From Anaerococcus porci (GTDB lineage: Bacteria; Bacillota; Clostridia; Tissierellales; Peptoniphilaceae), in NCBI RefSeq assembly GCF_009696575.1, contig NZ_VULQ01000003.1:173002-237001 (forward strand): a stretch of DNA of 64,000 bases, written 5' to 3'. How positions within the stretch are numbered: the stretch's first letter is position 1; each line of letters begins with the position of its first letter. The notes beneath the pieces were generated by a model. It had not been told where the DNA came from. It searched no databases and worked only from the letters and a program-made list of their open reading frames with translations. A program made the translations under genes and the position numbers. Positions 55,246-63,779 of this stretch are shown here, one piece after another.

Positions 55246-55737
55246 TTACATATAAATATATCCATTTTCATCAGGTGTTTTTGTAAGAGCTATTATAAAT
55301 TCAAAAAAAGATATTATAGTTGGAATTCCAGTACATATAAATATAAGATATATAATTCCCTTACCAAATTTTCTGGAATAAAACTTATGGGCTCCGAATC
55401 CTCCCAAAAACAAGGCCAAAATAGCATATATCCACTTATTAACAGGATATTTACCATAAGGAATATTCTTATTTTCTTGGTTTATATATATGTTTGTAAC
55501 ACTAGATTTATCCAAGTCATTTCTATAATATTCTTTTTCATCTACAGTCTTATAAGATTCATATTCTGATTTTTCTTTTGCTTTTCTTATGTAGTTATGG
55601 TTTCCATCATTGAAAACTTTAACCTTGTCTCCAATATTTGGAACAAAGTTAACATCATCAAGATCAATTCTTATTACAGAACCATCTTCAAGTCCAACTA
55701 CAACTTTATCTGCTTCAATTTTTATTATTTCTCCCAT
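55246..55737 (-). CDS. TM2-domain membrane protein
   Basis: A 163-residue protein. The N-terminal ~50 residues form a small beta-rich domain (VVVGLEDGSVIRIDLDDVNF, then IGDKVKVF), a charged linker follows, and the C-terminal TM2 domain (about 98-160) has two helices joined at GGFGAHKFYSRKFGKGIIYL. TM2 proteins are common in Firmicutes; function is mostly unknown. Monocistronic. Confidence 0.85.
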   Translation of the reverse strand: MGEIIKIEADKVVVGLEDGSVIRIDLDDVNFVPNIGDKVKVFNDGNHNYIRKAKEKSEYESYKTVDEKEYYRNDLDKSSVTNIYINQENKNIPYGKYPVNKWIYAILALFLGGFGAHKFYSRKFGKGIIYLIFICTGIPTIISFFEFIIALTKTPDENGYIYM

Positions 55738-55872
55738 ATTAACTCCAATCTTTTTCTAAATTATATCATTATTTTTTTAAAATATAAAAAAATTCTAATT
55801 TATACTAAAGTTGCCCTATAGTTATTAGGATTTTAAAATTATTTATCATAATATATTAATAAGAATGGGAAT

Positions 55873-56280
55873 ATGTTAAGTGAAAAAATTAAAAATAAAA
55901 GAGCTAAGGCTTACCCAAGAATATATTACAGAAAAATTATACATATAAAGGCAGGCTGTATCAAAGTGGGAAAAGGGATTATCTGAACTATCTATGGAGA
56001 ATCTAGTTAAATTAAGTGAAATATTCAATGTAGATATAGAATATTTTAAAAATGAAAGCGAAGATAAAGAAGAAAAGCCTATCCTTGCTAGTTTTTTTAG
56101 CTATATCTTTTATAATTTTAACCCTATATTTTGGAATTTCTGTATTGCCTTCTCGCAGGCTATAAAAGACTTGTGAGAAAAGCTAGATGACTTAGACTAT
56201 ACTTTGTTTTCAAAATTTATCTTACCTTTAGTATTCATCTTAAGTCCTCTTATTGTTTTATATAATATAATTAAGAAATA
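55873..56280 (+). pseudogene. Degraded XRE-family HTH regulator with membrane tail
   Basis: Reading across frames restores a typical HTH_3 regulator. The start MLSEKIKNKRAKA is in frame 1; near 55905-55910 a one-base shift moves to frame 2, giving LTQEYITEKLYI, then a TAA where TCA (Ser) is expected, then RQAVSKWEKGLSELSMENLVKLSEIFNVDIEYF and an acidic linker. A further in-frame TGA (56174) breaks the membrane region, which continues KLDDLDYTLFSKFILPLVF to the end. A frameshift plus two stops show it is dead. A 149-bp MITE sits 13 bases downstream. Confidence 0.85.
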
Positions 56281-56293
56281 AAAATTAAAAAAA

Positions 56294-56442
56294 GGGCTAT
56301 TGCAGAATGAATTAATCGTTCCAAAATCATTACAAGATTTTCCAGACAATTTGGATTTTCTTAGCCGGTAGGCTATTTCAAATTATCTATTAGTAATTTG
56401 TAATGATAGAAGATTAGAAATTCATAATTTTGCAACAAACCC
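56294..56442. mobile_element. 149-bp MITE-like element, copy 2
   Basis: It starts GGGCTATTGCAGAATGAATT and ends AATTCATAATTTTGCAACAAACCC, giving imperfect terminal inverted repeats, with a second inner pair ATCATTACAA (56326-56335) and its complement (56398-56407). Same length as copy 1 at 17962-18110 and alignable along both ends. No clear target duplication survives. It lies between a dead regulator and the ahpF 3' end, where its structure may also act as a terminator. Confidence 0.78.
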
Positions 56443-56453
56443 TTTTAAATTAT

Positions 56454-57980
56454 TTATTTTCTAATGAGGTAGTTAAAGGCTGAAAGTGCTGCAGTCGCTC
56501 CAGATCCTGATGCTATTACTATTTGCTTATATACTGAATCAGTGCAATCTCCTGCTGCAAAGACACCTTCTATATTTGTAGAAGCATCTTTTTTAACTTC
56601 TATCTCACCTCTATCTGTAAGCTTTACAAGACCATCTAGCCATTCTGTATTTGGTATTTGTCCTATTTGTAAGAATACTCCAGAAAGTTTTTCTTCGTGT
56701 ACTTCTCCTGTTACGCGATCAGTGTATTTTAAGCCTGTAAGCTTATTGTCACCTATGAATTCTGTTGTTTGTGCATTGGTTATAACTTTGACATTTTGAA
56801 GGGATTCTAATTTTTCTTGTAGTATTTTGTCTGCCTTAAGTTCTGGCAAAAATTCATATACTGTAACAGTATTAGCAAGTCCTGCAAGGTCGATTGCAGC
56901 TTCTATTCCTGAATTTCCGCCACCAATTACGCCAACATCTTTGCCCTTAAATAAGGGACCATCACAGTGGGTACAAAAAGCTATACCCTTAGTCTTAAAC
57001 TTATCTTCTCCTGGAACATTTAAGAGTCTCCATCTTGTTCCAGTTGCAAGGATTAAAGATTTGCTATTAATCTTTGAGCCTTCATCAAGCTCTATTATTA
57101 TTTCTTTATCTTCCTTGCTAAAGCTTTGAGCTTTTACTCCCTCAATTATATCTACACCAAGATTTTTAACTTGTTCTTTTAAAAGAGCCATGTATTTTGG
57201 TCCTTCTGTAGATATAAGTCCTGGTATATTTTCAATTGTAAGAGTTTCATTAACTTGTCCACCAAATTCATCTGCAACTATACCAACCTTAAGTCCCTTA
57301 CGAGCTCCATAGATTGCAGCAGTTCCACTTGCAGGACCTCCTCCAACTATTAAGATATCGTAGTTTTTAAAATTAGATAAATCCCTTTTAGCCTTTCCTG
57401 CAACAAGGTCTAGTAGGTTAGATAAAGTTTTCTTACCACCATCAACAAATTCTTTATCTTTAAAGATTGCAGGAACTGCCATAACATCTCTTTTTTCAGC
57501 TATATCTTGGAATACTGATCCTTCAATCATTGTGTGGTTTACATTTTTATTTAAAACAGCCATTATGTTAAAGGATTGAACAACTTCAGGGCAGTTGTGA
57601 CATGTTAGAGAAACAATGGTTTCGTAGTTTTCATTTGTATCTATAGATTCGATTCTTTTTTTATCCTCATCACTTATTTTTGGAGCTATACCTCCAACTT
57701 GTAAAAGAGCAAGGACAAAGGATTCAAATTCGTGTCCTAAAGGAATTCCTGCAAAGACTATTTTACCGTGGTCAAAGTCACCTTGAAGCCTGAAAGAAGG
57801 TTTATATTCTAAGTCTTCTTCTGTTACTTTGATTTTATCTGATAGACTTTCAACATCCCTTATAAAAGATTCTAGTTTTTTTGATTTTTCATCATCTTTT
57901 AAAGAAAGTCCAATGTTTACATTGGACTTAAGCATCTTAAGGTAAGCCTTAAGTTGTTCTTTTAGCTTTTGATCTAACAT
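56454..57980 (-). CDS. ahpF: Alkyl hydroperoxide reductase subunit F
   Basis: A 508-residue flavoprotein that passes NADH electrons to AhpC. The N-terminal ~200 residues are a double thioredoxin-like domain with the CHNC redox pair at 127-130. The rest is a thioredoxin-reductase core with FAD loop VGGGPASGTAA, second pair CTHC at 336-339, and an intact nucleotide loop GGGNSGIEAA, in contrast with the thioredoxin reductase at 18127. It starts at the ahpC stop: one operon. Confidence 0.96.
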   Translation of the reverse strand: MLDQKLKEQLKAYLKMLKSNVNIGLSLKDDEKSKKLESFIRDVESLSDKIKVTEEDLEYKPSFRLQGDFDHGKIVFAGIPLGHEFESFVLALLQVGGIAPKISDEDKKRIESIDTNENYETIVSLTCHNCPEVVQSFNIMAVLNKNVNHTMIEGSVFQDIAEKRDVMAVPAIFKDKEFVDGGKKTLSNLLDLVAGKAKRDLSNFKNYDILIVGGGPASGTAAIYGARKGLKVGIVADEFGGQVNETLTIENIPGLISTEGPKYMALLKEQVKNLGVDIIEGVKAQSFSKEDKEIIIELDEGSKINSKSLILATGTRWRLLNVPGEDKFKTKGIAFCTHCDGPLFKGKDVGVIGGGNSGIEAAIDLAGLANTVTVYEFLPELKADKILQEKLESLQNVKVITNAQTTEFIGDNKLTGLKYTDRVTGEVHEEKLSGVFLQIGQIPNTEWLDGLVKLTDRGEIEVKKDASTNIEGVFAAGDCTDSVYKQIVIASGSGATAALSAFNYLIRK

Positions 57981-58549
57981 TAGATTTTTCCTACAAGGTC
58001 AAGTCCTGGTGTTAGAGTATCATCATCTTCTGAATTCCATTTTGCAGGGCATACTTGGTCTGGGTGTTGTCTTACATATTTTCCAGCCTTTACCTTGTAA
58101 ATGTTGTTTTCAGCTTTTCTTCCGATTCCATCAGCATTGATTTCTAAAGCTTGAATTACATTGTCTGGGTCTATTATGAGAGTTGCTCTTTGAGCCTTTC
58201 CATCTTCAGACAAGATATCTAGTGCCTTTGTTAGTTCTTTATTTGAATCACCAATCATTGTGTATTCAAGTTTGCCTATAGCATCACTTTCTTCATGCCA
58301 AGCTTTGTGTACAAAGTGAGTGTCAACACTTACTGAATAAACTTCAGCACCTAATCCTTTAAGTTCATCATACTTTTCTTGTAAATCTTCAAGTTCTGTA
58401 GGACATACAAAAGTAAAGTCAGCTGGATAGAACATTAAAACTTTCCATTCACCTTCTAGGTCTTTATCACTTACTGTGATAAACTCATCTGTCTTTGGAT
58501 TATAAGCATCCAATTCAAATTCTGGTAATCTTTTTCCGATTAATGACAT
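57980..58549 (-). CDS. ahpC: Alkyl hydroperoxide reductase subunit C (peroxiredoxin)
   Basis: A 189-residue 2-Cys peroxiredoxin that reduces peroxides. Peroxidatic Cys49 in [13 protein letters not shown] and resolving Cys167 in [11 protein letters not shown]. The ATG at 58549 follows GGAGGATATT; an ATG four codons earlier overlaps that site. A promoter with a PerR-like box lies ~60 bases upstream. Confidence 0.97.
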   Translation of the reverse strand: MSLIGKRLPEFELDAYNPKTDEFITVSDKDLEGEWKVLMFYPADFTFVCPTELEDLQEKYDELKGLGAEVYSVSVDTHFVHKAWHEESDAIGKLEYTMIGDSNKELTKALDILSEDGKAQRATLIIDPDNVIQALEINADGIGRKAENNIYKVKAGKYVRQHPDQVCPAKWNSEDDDTLTPGLDLVGKI

Positions 58550-58607
58550 AATATCCTCCATAAAAAATTATTTATTATTTTTCTATTTCATTCTTACTTA
58601 CAAGATA

Positions 58608-58635
58608 ATTATACTCATTCTAAAATTAAAATCAA
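58608..58635 (-). promoter_or_regulatory. ahpCF promoter with PerR-like operator
   Basis: On the minus strand TTGATT (58630-58635) and TATAAT (58608-58613) are 16 bases apart. Overlapping the -10, TTAGAATGAGTATAA (58609-58623) matches the PerR consensus TTATAATNATTATAA at 12 of 14 defined positions, so peroxide induction through PerR is likely. Confidence 0.72.
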
Positions 58636-58659
58636 TATTAAAAATAAAAAAATAAAAAT

Positions 58660-58700
58660 AAGACCAAAAGAAATAAAAAAAATTAATTTCTTTTGGTCTT
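58660..58700 (-). terminator. Strong hairpin upstream of the ahpC promoter
   Basis: A 15-bp perfect stem (58660-58674 with 58686-58700, AAGACCAAAAGAAAT and complement), 11-base loop. On the minus strand it is followed by T-rich sequence. It lies after the candidate small RNA and before the ahpC promoter, insulating ahpCF. Confidence 0.7.
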
Positions 58701-58712
58701 AAATAAGATTAA

Positions 58713-58816
58713 AGATAAAAAGCCACTTATAGTATGTATTTAAGTGGCTCTTTGATGGGCGAAATCTTTATAGATTTCTATGAGTTAAACAGTAAAAGTT
58801 TATTTAATAAACTTTC
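58713..58816 (-). ncRNA. Candidate small RNA upstream of ahpC
   Basis: On the minus strand TTTACC (58846-58851) and TATAAT (58823-58828) are 17 bases apart. Starting ~7 bases further, a ~100-base transcript would hold three hairpins: 58795-58815 (9 bp, 3-base loop), 58761-58778 (7 bp), and 58721-58749 (AGCCACTTA stem, 9 bp) followed by TTTTTATC, a good terminator. There is no open reading frame to speak of. Not a known family that I recognise. It could instead be leader debris of the divergent gene. Confidence 0.45.
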
Positions 58817-58906
58817 TATTTTATTATAACACCCAATTCTTAATCGGTAAAGATATTTAAATAATTAAGATATAGATATTGGGTATAATTTATATTGAGG
58901 TGAATT

Positions 58907-60016
58907 ATGAATATACTACTAGCTTTAGATTCTATAAAAGATTTTGAAAACTCAATAGAGATAGCCAATTATTTTAAAGACGAGTTAGAAAAATATGAAA
59001 AGACTAACCATGTTGAAATCCTTCCCTTTCTAGATGGAGGAAGAGGGACTGTAGAGATTATGAAAGAAGTTATAGGAGGAGATTTCTCTTATGTGAATGT
59101 ACATAATCCACAAAATGAGGCTTCAACTGCAAGATATGTAATTAAAAACAATTTTTGTGTAATGGAGATGGCAGAAGCTTGTGGTCTTAGGCTCCTAGAT
59201 AAGGATACGCTTGATATAATGAAGTCATCTTCCATAGGATTAGGGGAGATGATAGTAGATGGTTTTAATAATGGATGTGAAAAGTTCTTTATAGGAGTAG
59301 GAGATACTGCAACAAATGATATGGGCATGGGTATGCTTTATGCTTTAGGTGTTAGATTTTATGATAAGAACTTAAATTCTCTTACCCCTATTGCAAAAAA
59401 CATGATAAAGGTTAATTCAATAGATATGTCAGGTCTTGATAAGAGAATATTTAATGTGGATATTGAGCTTGCCACAAGCCAACCTCTTACTCTTTTTGAA
59501 AAAAATTCCTTTTTAGAAAAAAGACCTATAAGAAAGGGAGCTAGTAAGGAAGAGATAGAAAAATTAGAAGTAGCATGTAAGCACTTTTCAAAAAAAGTAT
59601 CAGAAGCACTAGGTGTTGGTCATATAGATTTTCCATATCTTGGAGCAGGTGGCGGGGTATGCTGGGCTCTTTATATCTTCTTTAGAGCACAAATTTCTAA
59701 TTCAATGGAGCTTATTTTATCTCTTGTAGACTTCAAAGAGGAAGTGAAAGATCAAGATATAATGATTCTTACTGAAAATGTAGATGAATTTAATGGAGAA
59801 AATTCTATAAATCTTGCTAAATTTGCTAAAAGATACAATAAAGATATAAGGGTTATATTTTTACAAGATGTAGATTATCAAAGGATAGAAAAAAACAATA
59901 TAATTGATCAGATTTATGAATTTTCTATTGATGAAAATATAAATAGAGAAGACTATGATAAAGAAATAAGAAAAATAGCAAGAAGTCTAATAGAAGATAG
60001 CTTTGCTATTTTTTAA
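58907..60016 (+). CDS. Glycerate kinase family protein
   Basis: A 369-residue protein of the GarK/GlxK type, which phosphorylates D-glycerate. Recognisable are DSIKDF near the start (usually DSFKGS), FLDGGRGTVE (usually DGGEGT), KSSSIGLGEMI, GVGDTATNDMGMGML (usually GGSATNDGG) and LGAGGGVCWAL. Several signature residues are substituted, so it is a diverged member and its substrate may differ. A TATAAT lies at 58884-58889; GAGGTG precedes the ATG. Confidence 0.8.
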   Translation: MNILLALDSIKDFENSIEIANYFKDELEKYEKTNHVEILPFLDGGRGTVEIMKEVIGGDFSYVNVHNPQNEASTARYVIKNNFCVMEMAEACGLRLLDKDTLDIMKSSSIGLGEMIVDGFNNGCEKFFIGVGDTATNDMGMGMLYALGVRFYDKNLNSLTPIAKNMIKVNSIDMSGLDKRIFNVDIELATSQPLTLFEKNSFLEKRPIRKGASKEEIEKLEVACKHFSKKVSEALGVGHIDFPYLGAGGGVCWALYIFFRAQISNSMELILSLVDFKEEVKDQDIMILTENVDEFNGENSINLAKFAKRYNKDIRVIFLQDVDYQRIEKNNIIDQIYEFSIDENINREDYDKEIRKIARSLIEDSFAIF

Positions 60017-60055
60017 GCTCTTTATATCTATGGTATAATTAAAGGAAAGAGAGAT

Positions 60056-60721
60056 ATGAGTAAAGGAAAAATGACAAGAATACTAATGGGAATAAATATC
60101 CTAGTCTTTATTTTGATGACTGTAAGTGGAGGAAGTGAAAATATATCAAATCTGGTGAGGTTTCAGGCTATGAATAAGATATATGTCTTTCAAGGGCAGT
60201 GGTGGCGAATGTTTTGTGCAATCTTTATCCATATAGGAATTTTTCATCTTTTGATGAATATGTATTTTTTAAATTCCATAGGTGGAGTTTTTGAATCTCT
60301 TTATGGATCAAGAAATTTTCTTATCATATACATTCTAACGGGTCTTATGGGTAATCTTTTAACCTATGCTTTTGGAGAGTTGAACACAGTATCAGCCGGA
60401 GCCTCTACTTCTCTTTATGGACTTATAGGTCTTGGGCTAGGCATTATGTTAAACTATAAAGATAATGATATCCTTATGCAATTTGGAAGAAGTTTTCTTC
60501 CTATAATAGTAATAAATATAATTTATTCATTTATGATGCCAGGGATTGGAATTACAGGACATTTGGGTGGACTTTTGGGAGGATTTATCCTAGCAGGAGC
60601 TTTTCCAATTATGAATATGGATATTTCATCTACAACAAGAATTATCAGCTTAGTTGCCTTTGTAGCTATAGCCATTGGATTTGTTTATATAGGAAATAGG
60701 TCTGTAATGGGAGCCTTATGA
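60056..60721 (+). CDS. Rhomboid-family intramembrane serine protease
   Basis: A 221-residue six-helix membrane protein. The WWRMFCAIFIHIGIFHLLMNMY segment (here WWRMF and HLLMNMY) carries the rhomboid HxxxN motif. Catalytic Ser117 sits in AGASTSLYGL (GxS with Thr replacing the usual Gly) and His169 in ITGHLGGLLGGF. It cleaves within membranes; substrates unknown. Its end overlaps the next gene by 4 bases. Confidence 0.9.
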   Translation: MSKGKMTRILMGINILVFILMTVSGGSENISNLVRFQAMNKIYVFQGQWWRMFCAIFIHIGIFHLLMNMYFLNSIGGVFESLYGSRNFLIIYILTGLMGNLLTYAFGELNTVSAGASTSLYGLIGLGLGIMLNYKDNDILMQFGRSFLPIIVINIIYSFMMPGIGITGHLGGLLGGFILAGAFPIMNMDISSTTRIISLVAFVAIAIGFVYIGNRSVMGAL

Positions 60722-61560
60722 GAAAACATACTATACTTTTATGTCTTCTTAGCTTATATTTTCTTTTTACATCTTGTCAAAAACCAAGTGAAAGTTCTTT
60801 AAAAAATGGTGATAAAGAAACTATAAAGGAAAAAGTTAATATAAAATATGTAGGAAAAGAAAAAACTTTTGAAAATACAAATAAGAAGAAAAGCTTCGAA
60901 CAAAAGTATGGAAAAGGGAGAAAATCCCCTTCTATAAATCTTGATGAGGCTGTGGGTAATCTTGTATCTGCAAAGATAGCTAATATAGATTTAGGCCTTT
61001 CCCTTCTTCCTTCTACAGAAAATTCTGGTAGTTATTCTATATTTGTAAACTATGAAGATAAGAATAACAATCTAGGCTTAGATGAAGAGAAAATTGAAAT
61101 AGGACCAATTTTTGATGAAGATAAGTCCTATAGTCTCATTAGTTTTTATAAGATGACATCTCCTAGTGGGGATATTTTAATTATAAGTCAGGTCCAAATA
61201 TCTGATGATTTTCAATATTCAAAGTATTCTATATACAATAAGTATTTAAATATGATGGACTATGCTTACTTTTACAATTCAAATCAAAATATATACCCTA
61301 CATCTATAAGAAGTGATGCTATCTTAGATGAGGCCGAGGATATAGAAGATGGAGATATAAATATTGCTACGAAGATGAGAGTAAAAGAAGATAAGTACCT
61401 TAAAGATTTATTTAAGACCTATAATATAGAAAATATAAGTAAAAAAGCAAATATTGAAAATAGTGAGATGGTAATAGCAAACTTCACTAAGGAAAGTGAT
61501 AAGATTATTAAAATTTTAAGTATAGAAAAATTAAAAAATGGAAAATTTGCCATTAAGTAA
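60718..61560 (+). CDS. Lipoprotein, unknown function
   Basis: A 280-residue lipoprotein: signal peptide with lipobox FTSC (Cys20), a charged linker (about 22-70), then an alternating strand-helix domain without recognisable catalytic motif. ATGA overlap with the rhomboid gene suggests joint expression; it could be a rhomboid substrate or partner, which is inference only. pepF follows 11 bases later. Confidence 0.75.
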   Translation: MRKHTILLCLLSLYFLFTSCQKPSESSLKNGDKETIKEKVNIKYVGKEKTFENTNKKKSFEQKYGKGRKSPSINLDEAVGNLVSAKIANIDLGLSLLPSTENSGSYSIFVNYEDKNNNLGLDEEKIEIGPIFDEDKSYSLISFYKMTSPSGDILIISQVQISDDFQYSKYSIYNKYLNMMDYAYFYNSNQNIYPTSIRSDAILDEAEDIEDGDINIATKMRVKEDKYLKDLFKTYNIENISKKANIENSEMVIANFTKESDKIIKILSIEKLKNGKFAIK

Positions 61561-61571
61561 AGGAGCAAAAT

Positions 61572-63356
61572 ATGAATAGAAATGAAATAGATAAGTCCCT
61601 AAAGTGGGATACAGAAAAAATATATAAAAGCGATGATGACTTTTATAAGGAAGTAGAAGAAGTAAAAAATCTTTTAAAAGAAGTTAAGACATATAAAGGA
61701 AGGATATTAGAGTCAGCTGATTCTTTATACAAGTTTTTAAAGGATTCTGAAAAACTTGAAAGAAAATTCTCGAAACTTGGTGTCTACGCATCCTTAAAGT
61801 CAGATGAGGATACAAGAGTATCTAAATATCAAGAGATGGAAAAAATTGCAACAAATCTTTATGGAGATTTGGTAAAAAATTTATCTTTTGTAAATCCTGA
61901 AATATTATCAGATGATTACGAGAAGGTAAAATCTTTTATAAACCAAAAAGATGAACTTAAAATATATGCTCATTACTTTGAAGATTTATTTAGAAACAAA
62001 GACCACACTCTAGGAGAAAATGAAGAGAAAATAATAGCATCATTTTCAAAACTTACACAAAACCCACAAAACACTTATATGATATTTTCAAATGCAGATT
62101 TAAAATTTCCAAGTGTCAAAAAAGGCGATAAAGAAGTAAAAATTACAGATGCAAACTTCACAAACCTACAAGTAGATTCTAACCGTAAATTTAGAAGAGA
62201 TGTTTACGAAACCTACTATAAGACATATAAGCAATTTGAAAATACAGTTGCATCTCTTTTAGATGGCGAGATGACTGCAAATAACACCATAGCAGCTCTT
62301 AAAAACTTTAAGTCTGCAAGAGAAATGAGTCTATTTAGAAATAATATAAATGAAAGCGTATATGATAATCTAATAGAAGTAATCCATGACAATATAGAAA
62401 TTCACAGAGACTATACAAGCCTTAGAAAAAAAGTTTTAGGACTTAGTGATTTAGGCTTTCATGATATATATCTTCCCTTAGTAGAAGATTATGAAAAAAA
62501 ATATACATTTGATGAGGCTAAGGAATTAATCCTTAAGGCTCTTGCTCCACTAGGCGAAGAATATATTAAAAAGGCAAGAGAAGGATTTGATGATAGATGG
62601 TTTGACGTATTAGAAAATGATGGAAAAAGATCAGGAGGATACTCATCAGGATCCTATGATACAGAACCATACATCCTATTAAACTATAACGAATCTCTAG
62701 ATTCACTATTTACAACAGCACATGAATTAGGTCACTCCATGCACTCCTACTACACAAGAAGTAGCCAACCTTATATATATGGAGAATATTCAATATTTTT
62801 GGCAGAAATAGCATCAACAACAAATGAGCTACTTCTACTAAACTATATGATAGATAAGGCAGAAAATGATAAAGAAAAAACTTATTTATTAAATCACTAT
62901 GTAAATAGCTTTAAGTCTACAGTATTTAGGCAAACTATGTTTGCTGAATTTGAACATATTGCAAACAAACTTGTAGAGGAGGGAAAACCTGTAACAAGTG
63001 AGAAACTAAACCAAATTTATCATGATCTAAATGTAGATTATTTTGGAGAAGATATAGAAGTAGATGAATATATATCAACAGAGTGGGCAAGAATACCACA
63101 CTTTTATATGTTCTACTATGTATTCCAATACGCAACAGGTTTCTCATCAGCAGTAACCCTATCAGATAAAATACTAAATGGAGAAAAAGAAGATATAGAA
63201 AAATACCTTAACTTTCTAAAAGCAGGAAAGAGTAAGTATCCATTGGAAGTATTAAAAGATGCTGGAGTAGATATGACCAAGAAAGATTCACTACAAAAAG
63301 CTATGGATGTGTGCAAAGAAAAGTTAGAAGAGTTAAAAAAAGCCTTAAATAAATAA
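61572..63356 (+). CDS. pepF: Oligoendopeptidase F
   Basis: A 594-residue M3-family zinc peptidase. The zinc motif HELGH at 384-388 in TAHELGHSMHSYY is complete, and the third ligand lies in FLAEIASTTNE. The N-terminal domain (REIDKSLKWDTEKIY-like start) and the C-terminal TGFSSAVTLSDKIL region are typical. It hydrolyses medium peptides in the cytoplasm, complementing the Opp uptake system. AAAGGAGCAAAAT precedes the ATG. Confidence 0.96.
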   Translation: MNRNEIDKSLKWDTEKIYKSDDDFYKEVEEVKNLLKEVKTYKGRILESADSLYKFLKDSEKLERKFSKLGVYASLKSDEDTRVSKYQEMEKIATNLYGDLVKNLSFVNPEILSDDYEKVKSFINQKDELKIYAHYFEDLFRNKDHTLGENEEKIIASFSKLTQNPQNTYMIFSNADLKFPSVKKGDKEVKITDANFTNLQVDSNRKFRRDVYETYYKTYKQFENTVASLLDGEMTANNTIAALKNFKSAREMSLFRNNINESVYDNLIEVIHDNIEIHRDYTSLRKKVLGLSDLGFHDIYLPLVEDYEKKYTFDEAKELILKALAPLGEEYIKKAREGFDDRWFDVLENDGKRSGGYSSGSYDTEPYILLNYNESLDSLFTTAHELGHSMHSYYTRSSQPYIYGEYSIFLAEIASTTNELLLLNYMIDKAENDKEKTYLLNHYVNSFKSTVFRQTMFAEFEHIANKLVEEGKPVTSEKLNQIYHDLNVDYFGEDIEVDEYISTEWARIPHFYMFYYVFQYATGFSSAVTLSDKILNGEKEDIEKYLNFLKAGKSKYPLEVLKDAGVDMTKKDSLQKAMDVCKEKLEELKKALNK

Positions 63357-63386
63357 AATATTTAAAAAATTTGGAATAAAAGACAA

Positions 63387-63421
63387 AGAAGACCTAATTT
63401 TTATTGTAAAATAGGTCTTCT
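63387..63421 (+). terminator. Terminator of pepF
   Basis: Stem AGAAGACCTA/TAGGTCTTCT (63387-63396 with 63412-63421), extended inward by A-T pairs, then TTTCTTTTTTT. Confidence 0.92.
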
Positions 63422-63452
63422 TTTCTTTTTTTAAAAAAACTTCAGAAAAAAA

Positions 63453-63481
63453 TTGACAAAAGATAATAACCATAGTATTAT
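63453..63481 (+). promoter_or_regulatory. rRNA operon promoter P1
   Basis: TTGACA (63453-63458), 17-base spacer, TATTAT (63476-63481). Confidence 0.8.
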
Positions 63482-63529
63482 ATAAAGGTACTGTAAATGA
63501 CTGAGCAAGATAATAAAAAATAAAAAAAC

Positions 63530-63558
63530 TTGACAAAGTAAAATGTGCAGTATATAAT
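63530..63558 (+). promoter_or_regulatory. rRNA operon promoter P2
   Basis: TTGACA (63530-63535), 17-base spacer, TATAAT (63553-63558): exact consensus. Confidence 0.9.
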
Positions 63559-63626
63559 ATATACAATATCATATCAGAAAAGATATCTTAAAACTAAGTG
63601 TTTTTTAGAAAAAAATAAAAAAATAC

Positions 63627-63655
63627 TTGACAAGATAAAATGAAGATGGTATTAT
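63627..63655 (+). promoter_or_regulatory. rRNA operon promoter P3
   Basis: TTGACA (63627-63632), 17-base spacer, TATTAT (63650-63655). About 125 bases upstream of the 16S start. Confidence 0.85.
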
Positions 63656-63779
63656 ATAATAGTCGTTACAAGATAGCGACATTGAACCTCAAAAAAATAT
63701 ATATAGATAACTACAAAAAAGTAAAGTGAATTACTTTGAGTAAACCAAACAAAAAATGACAGAAGTCAAGATCGAACTT

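Noticed and set aside
55994..56176. 60-codon frame as an independent small gene
   Set aside because: It is the middle fragment of the broken XRE-type regulator, continuous in sense with the pieces on both sides.
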